A stretch of 33,219 bases of DNA from CAXBES01 sp963974915 (GTDB lineage: Bacteria; Bacteroidota; Bacteroidia; Flavobacteriales; Flavobacteriaceae). Shown here piece by piece: positions 17,537 to 25,351 of this stretch; the first letter of the stretch is position 1; every line of letters begins with the position of its first letter. The notes beneath the pieces were generated by a model, which worked only from the letters and a program-made list of their open reading frames with translations, was not told the DNA's origin and did not search any database. The DNA is taken from the NCBI GenBank assembly GCA_963974915.1, contig CAXBES010000021.1, positions 1-33,219 of the forward strand, in the 5' to 3' direction. Position numbers and translations under genes: made by a program.

Positions 17537-18091
17537 TTAACCTTTTACTCTGCCTTCATTTTGCTTTACAAAAGCAGCCCAACCCGTATAACTTTTTCCG
17601 GTTGTTACTTTATTTCCATTGTAGAAATGGCACACCGCAGCTGCGAGTCCATCTGTACTATCCAAATTCTTAGGAAGCGTTTTAAGTGTTAGTAGGTTTT
17701 GTAACATTTTTGCGACCTGTTCTTTACTGGCATTTCCATTTCCGGTAATTGCCATTTTTATTTTTTTAGGCGAATATTCGGTAATAGGAACTTGTCTGGA
17801 AAGTCCTGCTGCCATTGCCACTCCTTGAGCCCGACCTAATTTTAGCATGGATTGTACGTTTTTTCCGAAGAATGGTGCTTCGATAGCGATTTCGTCCGGG
17901 TGAAAAGTGTCAATAAGCTCGATGGTACGTTCGAAAATGTGTTTTAATCTAACGTAATGATCATCGTACTGGGAAAGCTGCAACTCATTAAGTTGCAGGA
18001 ATTCCATCTTCTTACCCACCACCTTTATGAGTCCGAAGCCCATGATCGTAGTTCCAGGGTCAATGCCTAATATGATTTTTTCAGATTCCAT
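17537..18091 (-). CDS. ruvC: Holliday junction resolvase RuvC
   Basis: A 184-residue protein with the RuvC RNase-H-like fold: Asp11 in ILGIDPGTTIMGFG, the glutamate of DEIAIEAPFFGKNVQSMLKLGRAQGVA, the GNGNASKEQVAKML segment and the terminal acidic site in LDSTDGLAAAVCHF. RuvC dimers cut Holliday junctions symmetrically during homologous recombination, with RuvAB as partner; those genes are not in this window. First gene of the minus-strand cluster, divergent from the flippase-like gene with only 20 bases between them, so the two promoters must overlap one or both coding regions. Confidence 0.95.
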   Translation of the reverse strand: MESEKIILGIDPGTTIMGFGLIKVVGKKMEFLQLNELQLSQYDDHYVRLKHIFERTIELIDTFHPDEIAIEAPFFGKNVQSMLKLGRAQGVAMAAGLSRQVPITEYSPKKIKMAITGNGNASKEQVAKMLQNLLTLKTLPKNLDSTDGLAAAVCHFYNGNKVTTGKSYTGWAAFVKQNEGRVKG

Positions 18092-18111
18092 TGCGCAGCT
18101 TTAAGGAGTAA

Positions 18112-19095
18112 GTGAAAAGTAGTACTTTAGCTTTAATGACTTCACTTTCCCACAAAGCTAAACAATATCTACTCACCGCCCTAAAAGTTTTTATTCTTGC
18201 TATTACTTTTGGTTATATCTACGTGAAACTGACCTCGGGTGATGGTGTTGATCTTGACGGGTTTAAAGCAACACTTGCGTCCAAAGATAATATTGAGATG
18301 GGTGAAGTATTGTTTTTTGTATTTCTAACCATTATTAACTGGACTTTTGAGATCTTAAAATGGCAAACGCTGGTTTTGGCAGTGCAGAATATTTCATTTA
18401 CAACTGCTTTAAAGCAGTCTTTGGCTTCCCTCACTGTTTCTCTGGCAACACCCAATCGCATTGGTGAATATGGTGCGAAAGCATATTTTTTTGTGCCTTC
18501 CAATAGAAAGCAGGTTTTGTTATTGAATTTTGTTGGCAATATGACCCAGATGATTATTACAACTCTTTTTGGAATTATAGGATTGTTCGTAATAGTATTC
18601 ACATACAATGTATCATTTTCGTGGATGAATATAATTTTACTTGGAACAGGAGTTATCGTACTTAGTGTTCTAGTTTATATTTTTAAAGAGAAAGAACTAT
18701 TATTAAAAGGCTTATCCATTTCAAAAGTAATTAGATACATTAAAGGCATTTCAACGAAAATAAAATTGAGAGTATTAGTTTTCTCGCTAATTAGATATGC
18801 AACTTTCTGTTTTCTTTTTTACAGACTCATGTTATTCTTTGGAGCCGGAATTACGTTCGAAATCGCTATATTTATAATTATGGCAATGTACTTACTCGTC
18901 TCCGTTATTCCTACCTTATTCGTTTTTGATGTAGTGATACGTAGTGGTGTTGCAGTGTGGTTGTTCTCATTAGCCGGCACCGCTGAAATTATTGTTCTTT
19001 GCACAGTTTTCGCTATGTGGATATTAAATTTTGTAGTACCTTCAATTGTAGGAAGTTTTTATGTCATTTCTCATAAATCTGCTGTAAAATGTTAG
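18112..19095 (+). CDS. Flippase-like integral membrane protein (LPG synthase TM-type)
   Basis: A 327-residue polytopic membrane protein with about eight hydrophobic segments, resembling the lysylphosphatidylglycerol-synthetase transmembrane/YbhN-AglD-like family: FTTALKQSLASLTVSLATPNRIGEYGAKAYFF is the recognisable conserved region. The catalytic aminoacyl-transfer domain is absent, as in the stand-alone flippase-like group. The next gene, a GT2 glycosyltransferase, overlaps it by 7 bases, which supports a shared role in lipid or glycan transport, though this is inference. The listed start is GTG 18112; ATG 18136 (MTSLSHKAKQ) is equally plausible, and a TACTTTAG box at 18123-18130 would even favour the later start or one beyond it. 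Confidence 0.8.
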   Translation: MKSSTLALMTSLSHKAKQYLLTALKVFILAITFGYIYVKLTSGDGVDLDGFKATLASKDNIEMGEVLFFVFLTIINWTFEILKWQTLVLAVQNISFTTALKQSLASLTVSLATPNRIGEYGAKAYFFVPSNRKQVLLLNFVGNMTQMIITTLFGIIGLFVIVFTYNVSFSWMNIILLGTGVIVLSVLVYIFKEKELLLKGLSISKVIRYIKGISTKIKLRVLVFSLIRYATFCFLFYRLMLFFGAGITFEIAIFIIMAMYLLVSVIPTLFVFDVVIRSGVAVWLFSLAGTAEIIVLCTVFAMWILNFVVPSIVGSFYVISHKSAVKC

Positions 19096-20216
19096 TGATT
19101 TTAATAATTGGTATTATCTATTTTGCGGTGATGGCTTTCTTTCTCTACGGAAGCCTGCGAATACCTGTATTCGCTACAGATAAGACCAATACAACTACAG
19201 AATTTAGCATTGTTATTCCCTTTAGAAATGAGGCAGAAAACCTTCCGAAGCTTTTAGATTCTATAAAACGATTAAATTACCCCTCACATCTTTATGAAGT
19301 TATTTTTATTGATGATGCGTCTAATGACAATTCTATCGCGCTGATATCTCAAACCCTAAAAGGTCATGATATATATTTCGATATCATTCAGAATAATCGT
19401 TTTTCGGCATCGCCAAAGAAAGATGCTATTACAACAGCGGTTAAACTCGCAAGCTTTGAATGGATTCTAACCACAGATGCAGACTGTGTTCTTCCAGTTA
19501 ACTGGCTATACGCTTATCACACCATAATCACACATCGAAATCCGCAGCTTATCGCAGGCCCAATATGCTTCGAATCTAACGGAAGTTTACTTGAAGAATT
19601 TCAACAAATGGATGGCTTTAGTTTGCAAATTGCAACCATGGGAGGTTTTGGCCTAAAAAACCCATTTTTATGCAATGGCGCAAATCTGGCTTATAAAAAA
19701 GAAGCCTTCAATGCCCTTGATGGTTTTGTAGACAACAATCATATTGCCAGTGGAGACGATATATTTATTATGGGTAAAATTGAGCGTAATTATCCTGAGA
19801 AAATAGAATATTTAAAATCCAGAGATGCGATTGTCGTTACCCGATCGGTACAAAGCTGGAAAGCAGTTTTAAAGCAACGCATTCGTTGGGCATCAAAAAC
19901 AACAAAGCAGAAAAGTCTGGGAACAAAAGCCCTGGGTTTCCTAATCTTTTTTACGAATGTATTATTGTTTATTGGTTTTGCTCTTATATTTTTTAAAATA
20001 GAGCATGCTTCCCTTTATATATCGTTCTTAGTATTAAAAATTGGAATCGACTTTGTAGTTTTATGGACTGCAGCCAAGTTTTTTCAGAAACCTCTAAATT
20101 TTTTAATGTTTATGGCAAGCTCTGTTTTGTATCCATTAGTATCTACTTTAGTAGTTCTTGGAAGTTTATTTGGACAATATGAGTGGAAAGGAAGAGAATA
20201 CAGGAAAAATCCATAA
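19089..20216 (+). CDS. Family 2 glycosyltransferase, membrane-bound
   Basis: A 375-residue GT2 enzyme. An N-terminal hydrophobic segment (residues 1-22) precedes the GT-A domain: FSIVIPFRNEAENLPKLL, VIFIDDASNDNS, the metal-binding TTDADC (Asp130, Asp132), an acceptor-site region with ASGDDIFIMGKIE (catalytic Asp), and KQRIRWASKT, the Q(Q/R)xRW-type motif of processive synthases. Two to three C-terminal membrane segments follow (about 290-365). Motifs are intact, so it should be active. It overlaps the upstream flippase-like gene by 7 bases. Donor and acceptor unknown. Confidence 0.9.
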   Translation: MLVILIIGIIYFAVMAFFLYGSLRIPVFATDKTNTTTEFSIVIPFRNEAENLPKLLDSIKRLNYPSHLYEVIFIDDASNDNSIALISQTLKGHDIYFDIIQNNRFSASPKKDAITTAVKLASFEWILTTDADCVLPVNWLYAYHTIITHRNPQLIAGPICFESNGSLLEEFQQMDGFSLQIATMGGFGLKNPFLCNGANLAYKKEAFNALDGFVDNNHIASGDDIFIMGKIERNYPEKIEYLKSRDAIVVTRSVQSWKAVLKQRIRWASKTTKQKSLGTKALGFLIFFTNVLLFIGFALIFFKIEHASLYISFLVLKIGIDFVVLWTAAKFFQKPLNFLMFMASSVLYPLVSTLVVLGSLFGQYEWKGREYRKNP

Positions 20217-20231
20217 CTCGAAATAATTTTT

Positions 20232-20239
20232 TACCTTTA
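20232..20239 (+). promoter_or_regulatory. Candidate -7 box (TACCTTTA) of the outer-membrane-like gene
   Basis: TACCTTTA differs from TAnnTTTG only at the last base and ends 18 bases before the chosen ATG 20258. No good -33 TTG was seen, so the call is weak; similar boxes occur upstream of several other genes here. Confidence 0.3.
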
Positions 20240-20257
20240 GCTATAAATCATGCCCTT

Positions 20258-21133
20258 ATGAAAACCCTACTTTCATTTTTTCTAGTAACTTTTCTCTTCA
20301 TTGCTTCCTCTCATGCTCAGCAGCAATACACAATTGATGGTAAAGAATATAGTTTATTTACCGAAGTGGATGGTCCACTAACCCTATTATGGAATACTAT
20401 TGATGGCGAATACCGTTATTTTTCTAAAAAAGATAATAAGATCGTTGAACTTAAAAACACCAAAACTTCTAACGGGTATCAAGAAGAATACAAAGTTGTG
20501 CTTACCCAACAAACGGCCGGTACGACAATGAACTTGCCCGATGTAAAACTTACCCTTGCCGGCTTGAGGGATTTCGTAGTGCAATACAACAAACGTGTAG
20601 ATCCAAATTATACTTACGAAAGTAAAAAAGTACAACTAGAAACCCGCTTAGGGGTGTATGCAGGAGTTACGAACACGGTTTATAATATTAATCCTGATAA
20701 TACCTTATTACCGGTGTTGGGGGTTGATTTAGAACTTTACGACAACGACCAGCTTAGAAGACATGCAGTTGTATTCCGATTTAAACAAACACTTGGAAAT
20801 TCGGACTACGATTTTAACGCTTCCCAGCTTTCATTAAATTATCGTTTTAAATTTGTTGCTACCAGTACTTTCGACCTATTTGTGAATGCTAAATTCGTTT
20901 CCTATAACTACATTAAACGAGATGTTGATTACATCAGTGATACCGGTCAGCCCGCAACAGTTTCAGGATCGGGAGGAGAATTGCAAGCCCCGGTTGCATT
21001 TGGTATTGGGGCAGATGTCGCATTACTTGGCGGGCATTTAACTTTTACTTACAATGATTTTGTTGCACTTGGCTTAGAAAGTGAAAGTGAGTTTCCAGTA
21101 GATTTCTCTCTTGGATATAAAATTGGATTATAG
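20258..21133 (+). CDS. Exported beta-rich protein, probably outer membrane
   Basis: I choose ATG 20258, giving 291 residues, because it starts directly with a signal peptide (MKTLLSFFLVTFLFIASSHAQ). The longer frame from 20183 would put 25 non-signal residues in front and overlap the GT2 gene. The mature N-terminus (about 20-130) contains YTIDGKEYSLFTEVDGP and GLRDFVVQYNKRVDP. The rest shows alternating beta strands typical of small barrels (LETRLGVYAGVTNTVY, AVVFRFKQTLG, QLSLNYRFKFVAT, FDLFVNAKFVSYNYI) and ends in FSLGYKIGL. No named family recognised. Its stop overlaps that of the convergent lipoprotein gene. Confidence 0.7.
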   Translation: MKTLLSFFLVTFLFIASSHAQQQYTIDGKEYSLFTEVDGPLTLLWNTIDGEYRYFSKKDNKIVELKNTKTSNGYQEEYKVVLTQQTAGTTMNLPDVKLTLAGLRDFVVQYNKRVDPNYTYESKKVQLETRLGVYAGVTNTVYNINPDNTLLPVLGVDLELYDNDQLRRHAVVFRFKQTLGNSDYDFNASQLSLNYRFKFVATSTFDLFVNAKFVSYNYIKRDVDYISDTGQPATVSGSGGELQAPVAFGIGADVALLGGHLTFTYNDFVALGLESESEFPVDFSLGYKIGL

Positions 21134-21610
21134 AGGTTCTGTCTTAAAAATTATGGGTAGTATAAATTCTGTTTTAACAGGAATACCTCTTTTATACGCC
21201 GGTGCTACAGGTTGAAGCGTATCGATACCTTCATAGATCCACTCTTCTAAGGAAGGGAATTCGCTCCTAATTATACTGTCAATTTGTATTTGAGTAATTG
21301 CAAGTTTTCCTTTTTCTGAAATAGCAAAAGATAATGCCACAGTATCATTTAGATCACGCGAAGTAGTAATGTTTCTGTTACTGAAAGTTTTTAATAAATG
21401 CGCAGATAGGGAACGCTCAAAACAAGATTTCTGACCCTCTTTGTCTGTAAGTCGCTCACACGTTCCAAAAGCAGGGTATTGGTCAACCGTCTTCCAATCT
21501 ATTGTTTTCAGTTCTTCCTCGAAAAAAGTTTCGGTCGAAATCTTTTCAGTTTCAAAAAACTGGCAAGACGACAATAATGTAAGCATGAGCAAAAAACCTA
21601 AGTATTTCAT
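21128..21610 (-). CDS. Lipoprotein with TonB-C-like domain
   Basis: A 160-residue protein with a lipoprotein signal (MKYLGFLLMLTLLSSC, lipobox Cys16). The mature part resembles the tail of the M56 protein encoded two genes upstream: YPAFGTCERLTDKEGQKSCF here against YPGCEGLSGDEAKKCF there, followed in both by a strand with (S/A)FxI(S/D)E(K/E)GK and a final LPI(I/V)F. The two shared cysteines could form a disulfide. Such domains look like TonB C-terminal domains detached from a proton-motive-force partner. It is the last gene of the minus-strand BlaI/M56 cluster, 45 bases after the TPR gene. Confidence 0.75.
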   Translation of the reverse strand: MKYLGFLLMLTLLSSCQFFETEKISTETFFEEELKTIDWKTVDQYPAFGTCERLTDKEGQKSCFERSLSAHLLKTFSNRNITTSRDLNDTVALSFAISEKGKLAITQIQIDSIIRSEFPSLEEWIYEGIDTLQPVAPAYKRGIPVKTEFILPIIFKTEPL

Positions 21611-21655
21611 TTTCAGAAAAAATTCTGTCTCGAAAAATACGAATTTTAACGCTAC

Positions 21656-22798
21656 TTAGTTCTTAGTAAAGTGAAGTTCTTTCTTTATATCCCTAACCCG
21701 CTGCTTCGCCAATTCACGCATTCTTCCCGTTTCTCCATGTTTTTCGAGATAAATATGGTAGTAATCGAGTACAACATTCTTATCATCATAATAATTGTCG
21801 GCTGCAACAGCTAGTTGATATTGTGCTAACTCATTTCGCGGATTCTCTCCCAGTGCTTTTTCAAGCGCTTTCATTTCCTTTTTGAATTCTTTTTTGCGGT
21901 TGTAGATCCGGGCAAGAGCCGAATACTCCCCATCTAACGGAATTTCCTGCAACCCTATCGCAATATTAATGTGTCGTTCGGCTTTCTCAAAGTAATGCAA
22001 TGCCATATAGCTTTGTGCAATGTGAAAATGCCAGGACGGATTTTTATCGTCAAATTGGTTAATTAAGATAGTATATTGATTTATGGCAGCTTCAAATCTA
22101 TTCGTCTGAACATAGCTTTTTGCCAAACTTTCATGAAACTGAACCGTGCTATAATTTAACGAATCTAACTTTTCGAAACTTACTATTGCCTCATGGTACT
22201 GGTCGGTATGAAAATTTAACAGCGCATCGAGCAATAGAAAACGAACGCTTAACTCTTGTGTTGTCAAAGCGATTTTTACTAGGGGTCTCGCGTCATCAAA
22301 ATTACGCTTTTCAACGTTTCGTTTAGCAATTTTATAAAGAGCATTTAAATGATTTGAATCCAGTCTATATGCCTTCTGAAAGTTTAGATGCGCAATAGAA
22401 TCATCAATTTTTTCCTGTGTGAGTCCCAACTGAAAATAAAAATTAGGGTTGTGCGGAGACTCGCTTAAAAGTTGTTCGAAAATTGAAATTGCCTTTTCGG
22501 ATTCACCTATTGAAGCCAGTAGCTTTCCGTAGTTATACTTGGCATTTACAACATTTGGATATTCAGAATATAAAACTTTATAATATTTAAGTGCCTCAGA
22601 ATAGTTACCCAGAGCTTCATAACTTTTAGCAATTTTAAAAAGAGATGCCTCACTAGGGTCTGCATCTCTATACGAAGCTATTGCTTTCGAATAATTACCC
22701 AAATCGTACAGACTATCGGCAATAGTCAAAGCCGAAGGGTTTTGACCTTCGGCTTGGAAAAAAGTGAATAAAATTAAACTAATTATAAGTCTACTCAT
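21656..22798 (-). CDS. Exported TPR protein
   Basis: A 380-residue protein with a short signal peptide (MSRLIISLILFTFFQAEGQ) and then tetratricopeptide repeats through almost the whole length, for example LYDLGNYSKAIASYRDADP, SYEALGNYSEALKYYKVLY, NYGKLLASIGESEKAISIFEQLL and SYVQTNRFEAAINQYTILI. TPRs bind proteins rather than catalyse, so it is probably a periplasmic adaptor. Its ATG overlaps the end of the M56 gene by 8 bases, giving a strong case for one mRNA and linked function with the BlaI/M56 system. Confidence 0.87.
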   Translation of the reverse strand: MSRLIISLILFTFFQAEGQNPSALTIADSLYDLGNYSKAIASYRDADPSEASLFKIAKSYEALGNYSEALKYYKVLYSEYPNVVNAKYNYGKLLASIGESEKAISIFEQLLSESPHNPNFYFQLGLTQEKIDDSIAHLNFQKAYRLDSNHLNALYKIAKRNVEKRNFDDARPLVKIALTTQELSVRFLLLDALLNFHTDQYHEAIVSFEKLDSLNYSTVQFHESLAKSYVQTNRFEAAINQYTILINQFDDKNPSWHFHIAQSYMALHYFEKAERHINIAIGLQEIPLDGEYSALARIYNRKKEFKKEMKALEKALGENPRNELAQYQLAVAADNYYDDKNVVLDYYHIYLEKHGETGRMRELAKQRVRDIKKELHFTKN

Positions 22799-24236
22799 TT
22801 ACAATAAATACAATGGGTAGGGAATACTTTACAGCTACCTTTTTACCATTATGCACACCCGGCTTCATTTGTGGCAACTGATTTAAGGTATAAAGTGCTT
22901 CCGCTTCCAGATCCGGATGGTTTGCCTTAATCTCTTTTACGACCACCTTTCCTTCTTCATCTATGACAAAGGAGGTTTCTATACGTTGTTTTCCCGAAAT
23001 ATCGGTGTCTTTTAAGTTGTCTACGTTAAAGTTTGCACCAATAAATTCTGACACCTTTTTAGTAAAGCATTTCTTAGCTTCATCTCCCGAGAGACCTTCG
23101 CAACCCGGATAAACAGGAGCTTGTCCAATTTCTGAAAAGCTAACATCGGTTCCTGCTGGTTCATCTAAATACTCCTGAACAGAAGTAAATACTTTATCTC
23201 CCGGCTGCGCTTCTGTTGCCAGAAATTTAAGTGCTTTAACTTCCTCATCGGTAAGATTTCCTTTCTTCATGATGGCTTCGGCCAATTCGTTGATCTTATC
23301 CATCACCTCGGTATCGGTGTTTGAAACAAGATTCGCTTCTACATCTGTTTTTTCTTCAGAACAAGAAGTATAAACTAACATAGCGGCAACAACCGGTACT
23401 AATAATAAATACTTCAACTGGAAAATTTTCTTTGATTTTGCTTTTTGTAACATGATAATTCGTTTTTTGATTAATGAATGATTGAAAAATGTATTGATAA
23501 ATGAAATTTTTTCTGTTTTAAAAATGGTAGAAAGCATATCTTCATAGTAGGCGTATTTCCCCTGTTTTGAAGCTACTTCAGCATCGGCAGTAAACTCTTG
23601 TAAAAGCATCATTTTATTCTGAAAAATATAGACCAACGGATTAAACCACAGCGCTATTCTAAGCAGTTCGAAAAAGAGGAGGTCGAGAGAGTGCTTTTGT
23701 TCTATATGTATTTTTTCGTGCAAAAGGATATTCGCTTGTTGTGCTTCGGAAAGATCTTCGCCAATAAAAATTGTTCTGAAAAATGAAAAAGCAGCATCGG
23801 TTCCCGGTAAAAGTACAACACCGCATCCGGCCATTTGCGTTTTAATTCCGGATCGCTTTAGTTTGACAATTCTGAAGAGTTTATACAAGAAAATAAAGAC
23901 ACTAATCACGGCACCTGTAACCCATATTATTTGAATGATCTCACTAAAGCTAAAGGTCGATGCGGGAACCAATGTGACTGTTTCTAATGTTTCCGAAGTA
24001 ATCGCACTACTCGAATTTTCATTTAAAATAACTGCAGGAAGTTGTATGATAAATTCTTCCGGAATATGGCGTCTAATGAGATCAATCTTTATAAGAGGAA
24101 GCACAAAACTAAGCACCGGAGTGAGTAATAAATAAGCTCGATTCCATTTAAAGAACGTCTCATTCTTTAAAAACAAGTCGTAAACCACTAAAAAAAGTAG
24201 TTGAAATGCGACGATTTGTAAAAGATAATGTATCAT
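22791..24236 (-). CDS. M56 family membrane metalloprotease with TonB-like C-terminus
   Basis: A 481-residue BlaR1-like protein. Membrane segments lie about residues 5-22, 32-50, 92-112 and 270-288. The zinc site is HEKIH (His173, Glu174, His177) followed by the usual ELLRIALWFNPLVYIFQNKM helix and EFTADAEV. After the last membrane segment (ending near SCSEEK) the periplasmic portion has a linker and then a TonB C-terminal-like domain (VYPGCEGLSGDEAKKCF, ETSFVIDEEGKVVVKEIKANHPDL, PQMKPGVHNGKKVAVKYSLPIVF) where BlaR1 has its penicillin-binding domain. It overlaps blaI as ATGA. The expected role is to cleave that repressor in response to an envelope signal; the signal is unknown. Confidence 0.88.
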   Translation of the reverse strand: MIHYLLQIVAFQLLFLVVYDLFLKNETFFKWNRAYLLLTPVLSFVLPLIKIDLIRRHIPEEFIIQLPAVILNENSSSAITSETLETVTLVPASTFSFSEIIQIIWVTGAVISVFIFLYKLFRIVKLKRSGIKTQMAGCGVVLLPGTDAAFSFFRTIFIGEDLSEAQQANILLHEKIHIEQKHSLDLLFFELLRIALWFNPLVYIFQNKMMLLQEFTADAEVASKQGKYAYYEDMLSTIFKTEKISFINTFFNHSLIKKRIIMLQKAKSKKIFQLKYLLLVPVVAAMLVYTSCSEEKTDVEANLVSNTDTEVMDKINELAEAIMKKGNLTDEEVKALKFLATEAQPGDKVFTSVQEYLDEPAGTDVSFSEIGQAPVYPGCEGLSGDEAKKCFTKKVSEFIGANFNVDNLKDTDISGKQRIETSFVIDEEGKVVVKEIKANHPDLEAEALYTLNQLPQMKPGVHNGKKVAVKYSLPIVFIVNE

Positions 24237-24595
24237 TTTTTCTCCTTGTTAATTTCATTCATGATGGCTTCCATCTCGCTTATACTAATATCATTTTTTT
24301 TCATAAAAAAGGAAACCATACTCTTAAAAGAACCCTGAAAATAGCCATCTACCAGCTTATTAAGTGATTGATTGCTATACTCGGTTTTTTGTACTTTCGG
24401 AAAATAAATATGTCCGCGACCTTCTTTTCGGTAATCCACAAAATCTTTACTCTCCAAAATTCTCACGATCGTAGAAACAGTGTTATACGCAGGTTTAGGC
24501 TTAGGCAGCTGTTCAATGATCGAAGCAACGTTAGCTTCCTTTAGATCCCAAAGTACTTGCATGATATCTTCTTCGGCTTTTGTGAGTTGTTTCAT
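24233..24595 (-). CDS. BlaI/MecI/CopY family repressor
   Basis: A 120-residue winged-helix repressor of the same family as the one at 6114 (LTKAEEDIMQVLWDLKE, YNTVSTIVRILESKDFVDYRKEGRGHIYFPKVQK, then a dimerisation helix). It overlaps the M56 gene as ATGA and follows the NTF2-like gene by 34 bases. No clear promoter was seen in that gap, so it is probably expressed from the promoter near 25270. That promoter sits inside a 40-bp palindrome with ACTAA/TTAGT half-sites, which is the likely target of this repressor. Confidence 0.9.
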   Translation of the reverse strand: MKQLTKAEEDIMQVLWDLKEANVASIIEQLPKPKPAYNTVSTIVRILESKDFVDYRKEGRGHIYFPKVQKTEYSNQSLNKLVDGYFQGSFKSMVSFFMKKNDISISEMEAIMNEINKEKK

Positions 24596-24629
24596 AAAAT
24601 ATAAATAAGGTATTGATAAATTTGTTCTG

Positions 24630-25124
24630 TTAATCTAAATGGCTTTTCTCGAAAGGGCCTTCCCAAAGCACTTCATCGATCATCCAAACACCATTCTCTT
24701 TTGAAAGTAAAATATAATCCATTCCCCACCATGATACTATTTTTGCAGCTGCTATATGATTTGAAATATCTAAAATTTTCACCTGTTTAGGTGCATCCTC
24801 TTTTGGAAAATTCTTCTTTTCGAGCACGTTTTTAGCATACGCCAGTGCCTGTTCATAAGACATACTTCCTGCCGATCTGTATGTTTCGCTCCCTTCTTCT
24901 TTCCAAAACCCATGTTTATACAGTTTAGGTTTTAAGCTTTCTTTCAATTTTAAAGTATCTCCTTCATAAAAGCCTTCAATATAATTTAAGCAAGCTTTTT
25001 CTACCATATTTGCGTCTGAAGAGTTTTGCCCGATCAAAATATTGCATGATATAAAGAAGATAGTAATTGTAATAATTGATTTCATCGTCAAAAATTTTGA
25101 GATTATTTTTGTTTTTTTAATCAT
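24630..25124 (-). CDS. Secreted NTF2/lumazine-binding-like protein
   Basis: Up to 164 residues from ATG 25124; the internal ATG 25085 gives 151 residues and starts directly with a signal peptide (MKSIITITIFFISCNILIGQ), so I favour the shorter form. The mature protein resembles the putative lumazine-binding branch of the NTF2-like fold: VEKACLNYIEGFYEGDTLKLKESLKPKLYKHGF, KQVKILDISNHIAAAKIVSWWGMDYILLSKENGVWMIDEVLWEGP. It is the first long gene of the BlaI/M56 operon and could be an induced effector. Ligand unknown. A 173-base leader precedes the favoured start. Confidence 0.78.
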   Translation of the reverse strand: MIKKTKIISKFLTMKSIITITIFFISCNILIGQNSSDANMVEKACLNYIEGFYEGDTLKLKESLKPKLYKHGFWKEEGSETYRSAGSMSYEQALAYAKNVLEKKNFPKEDAPKQVKILDISNHIAAAKIVSWWGMDYILLSKENGVWMIDEVLWEGPFEKSHLD

Positions 25125-25245
25125 GCGACCTTATCATCTCCGTAAACCTGAGAAATTTCATACTCCGAAATCGTAAAAGTTGAGCCCCCATCTCCGTAAA
25201 AATGAAAGTGCTGAAAAATAACAATATTGATAGTCTTTTTTTCAC
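25117..25245 (-). CDS. Possible leader ORF of 42 codons with signal-peptide-like start
   Basis: In the leader of the BlaI/M56 operon a GTG at 25245 opens a frame of 42 codons: KKRLSILLFFSTFIF followed by TEMGAQ, which reads as a signal peptide, then a basic stretch ending at TAA 25117. It overlaps the next gene's upstream ATG (25124) by 8 bases. Another frame over the same DNA also reads like protein (YGDGGSTFTISEYEISQVYGDD), so this could be a frameshifted remnant of a secreted protein rather than a working gene. A 12-base direct repeat lies inside it. Confidence 0.3.
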   Translation of the reverse strand: MKKRLSILLFFSTFIFTEMGAQLLRFRSMKFLRFTEMIRSHD

Positions 25246-25264
25246 AAGTAGTAATTTCAGACCT

Positions 25265-25308
25265 CAAATATAACTAAAAAATTAGTTTAAACTAATTTTT
25301 TAGTTATA
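25265..25308 (-). promoter_or_regulatory. Promoter with nested 40-bp perfect palindrome (BlaI-type operator candidate)
   Basis: Bases 25269-25308 are a perfect palindrome with 20-bp arms and no mismatch. Inside are four half-sites spaced by exactly four bases: ACTAA (25273-25277), TTAGT (25282-25286), ACTAA (25291-25295) and TTAGT (25300-25304). On the minus strand the -7 box TATATTTG (25272-25265) overlaps its edge and matches TAnnTTTG exactly. The promoter for the minus-strand BlaI/M56 operon therefore appears covered by two operator dimers. It also lies 43 bases from the divergent DUF456 gene. Confidence 0.72.
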
Positions 25309-25351
25309 AAAATGTAACATATTCAATTTTTAACAGACTTATGGTTACTGT

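Noticed and set aside
20183..20257. Longer N-terminus for the outer-membrane-like gene
   Set aside because: The extra 25 residues precede a clean signal peptide and overlap the GT2 gene.
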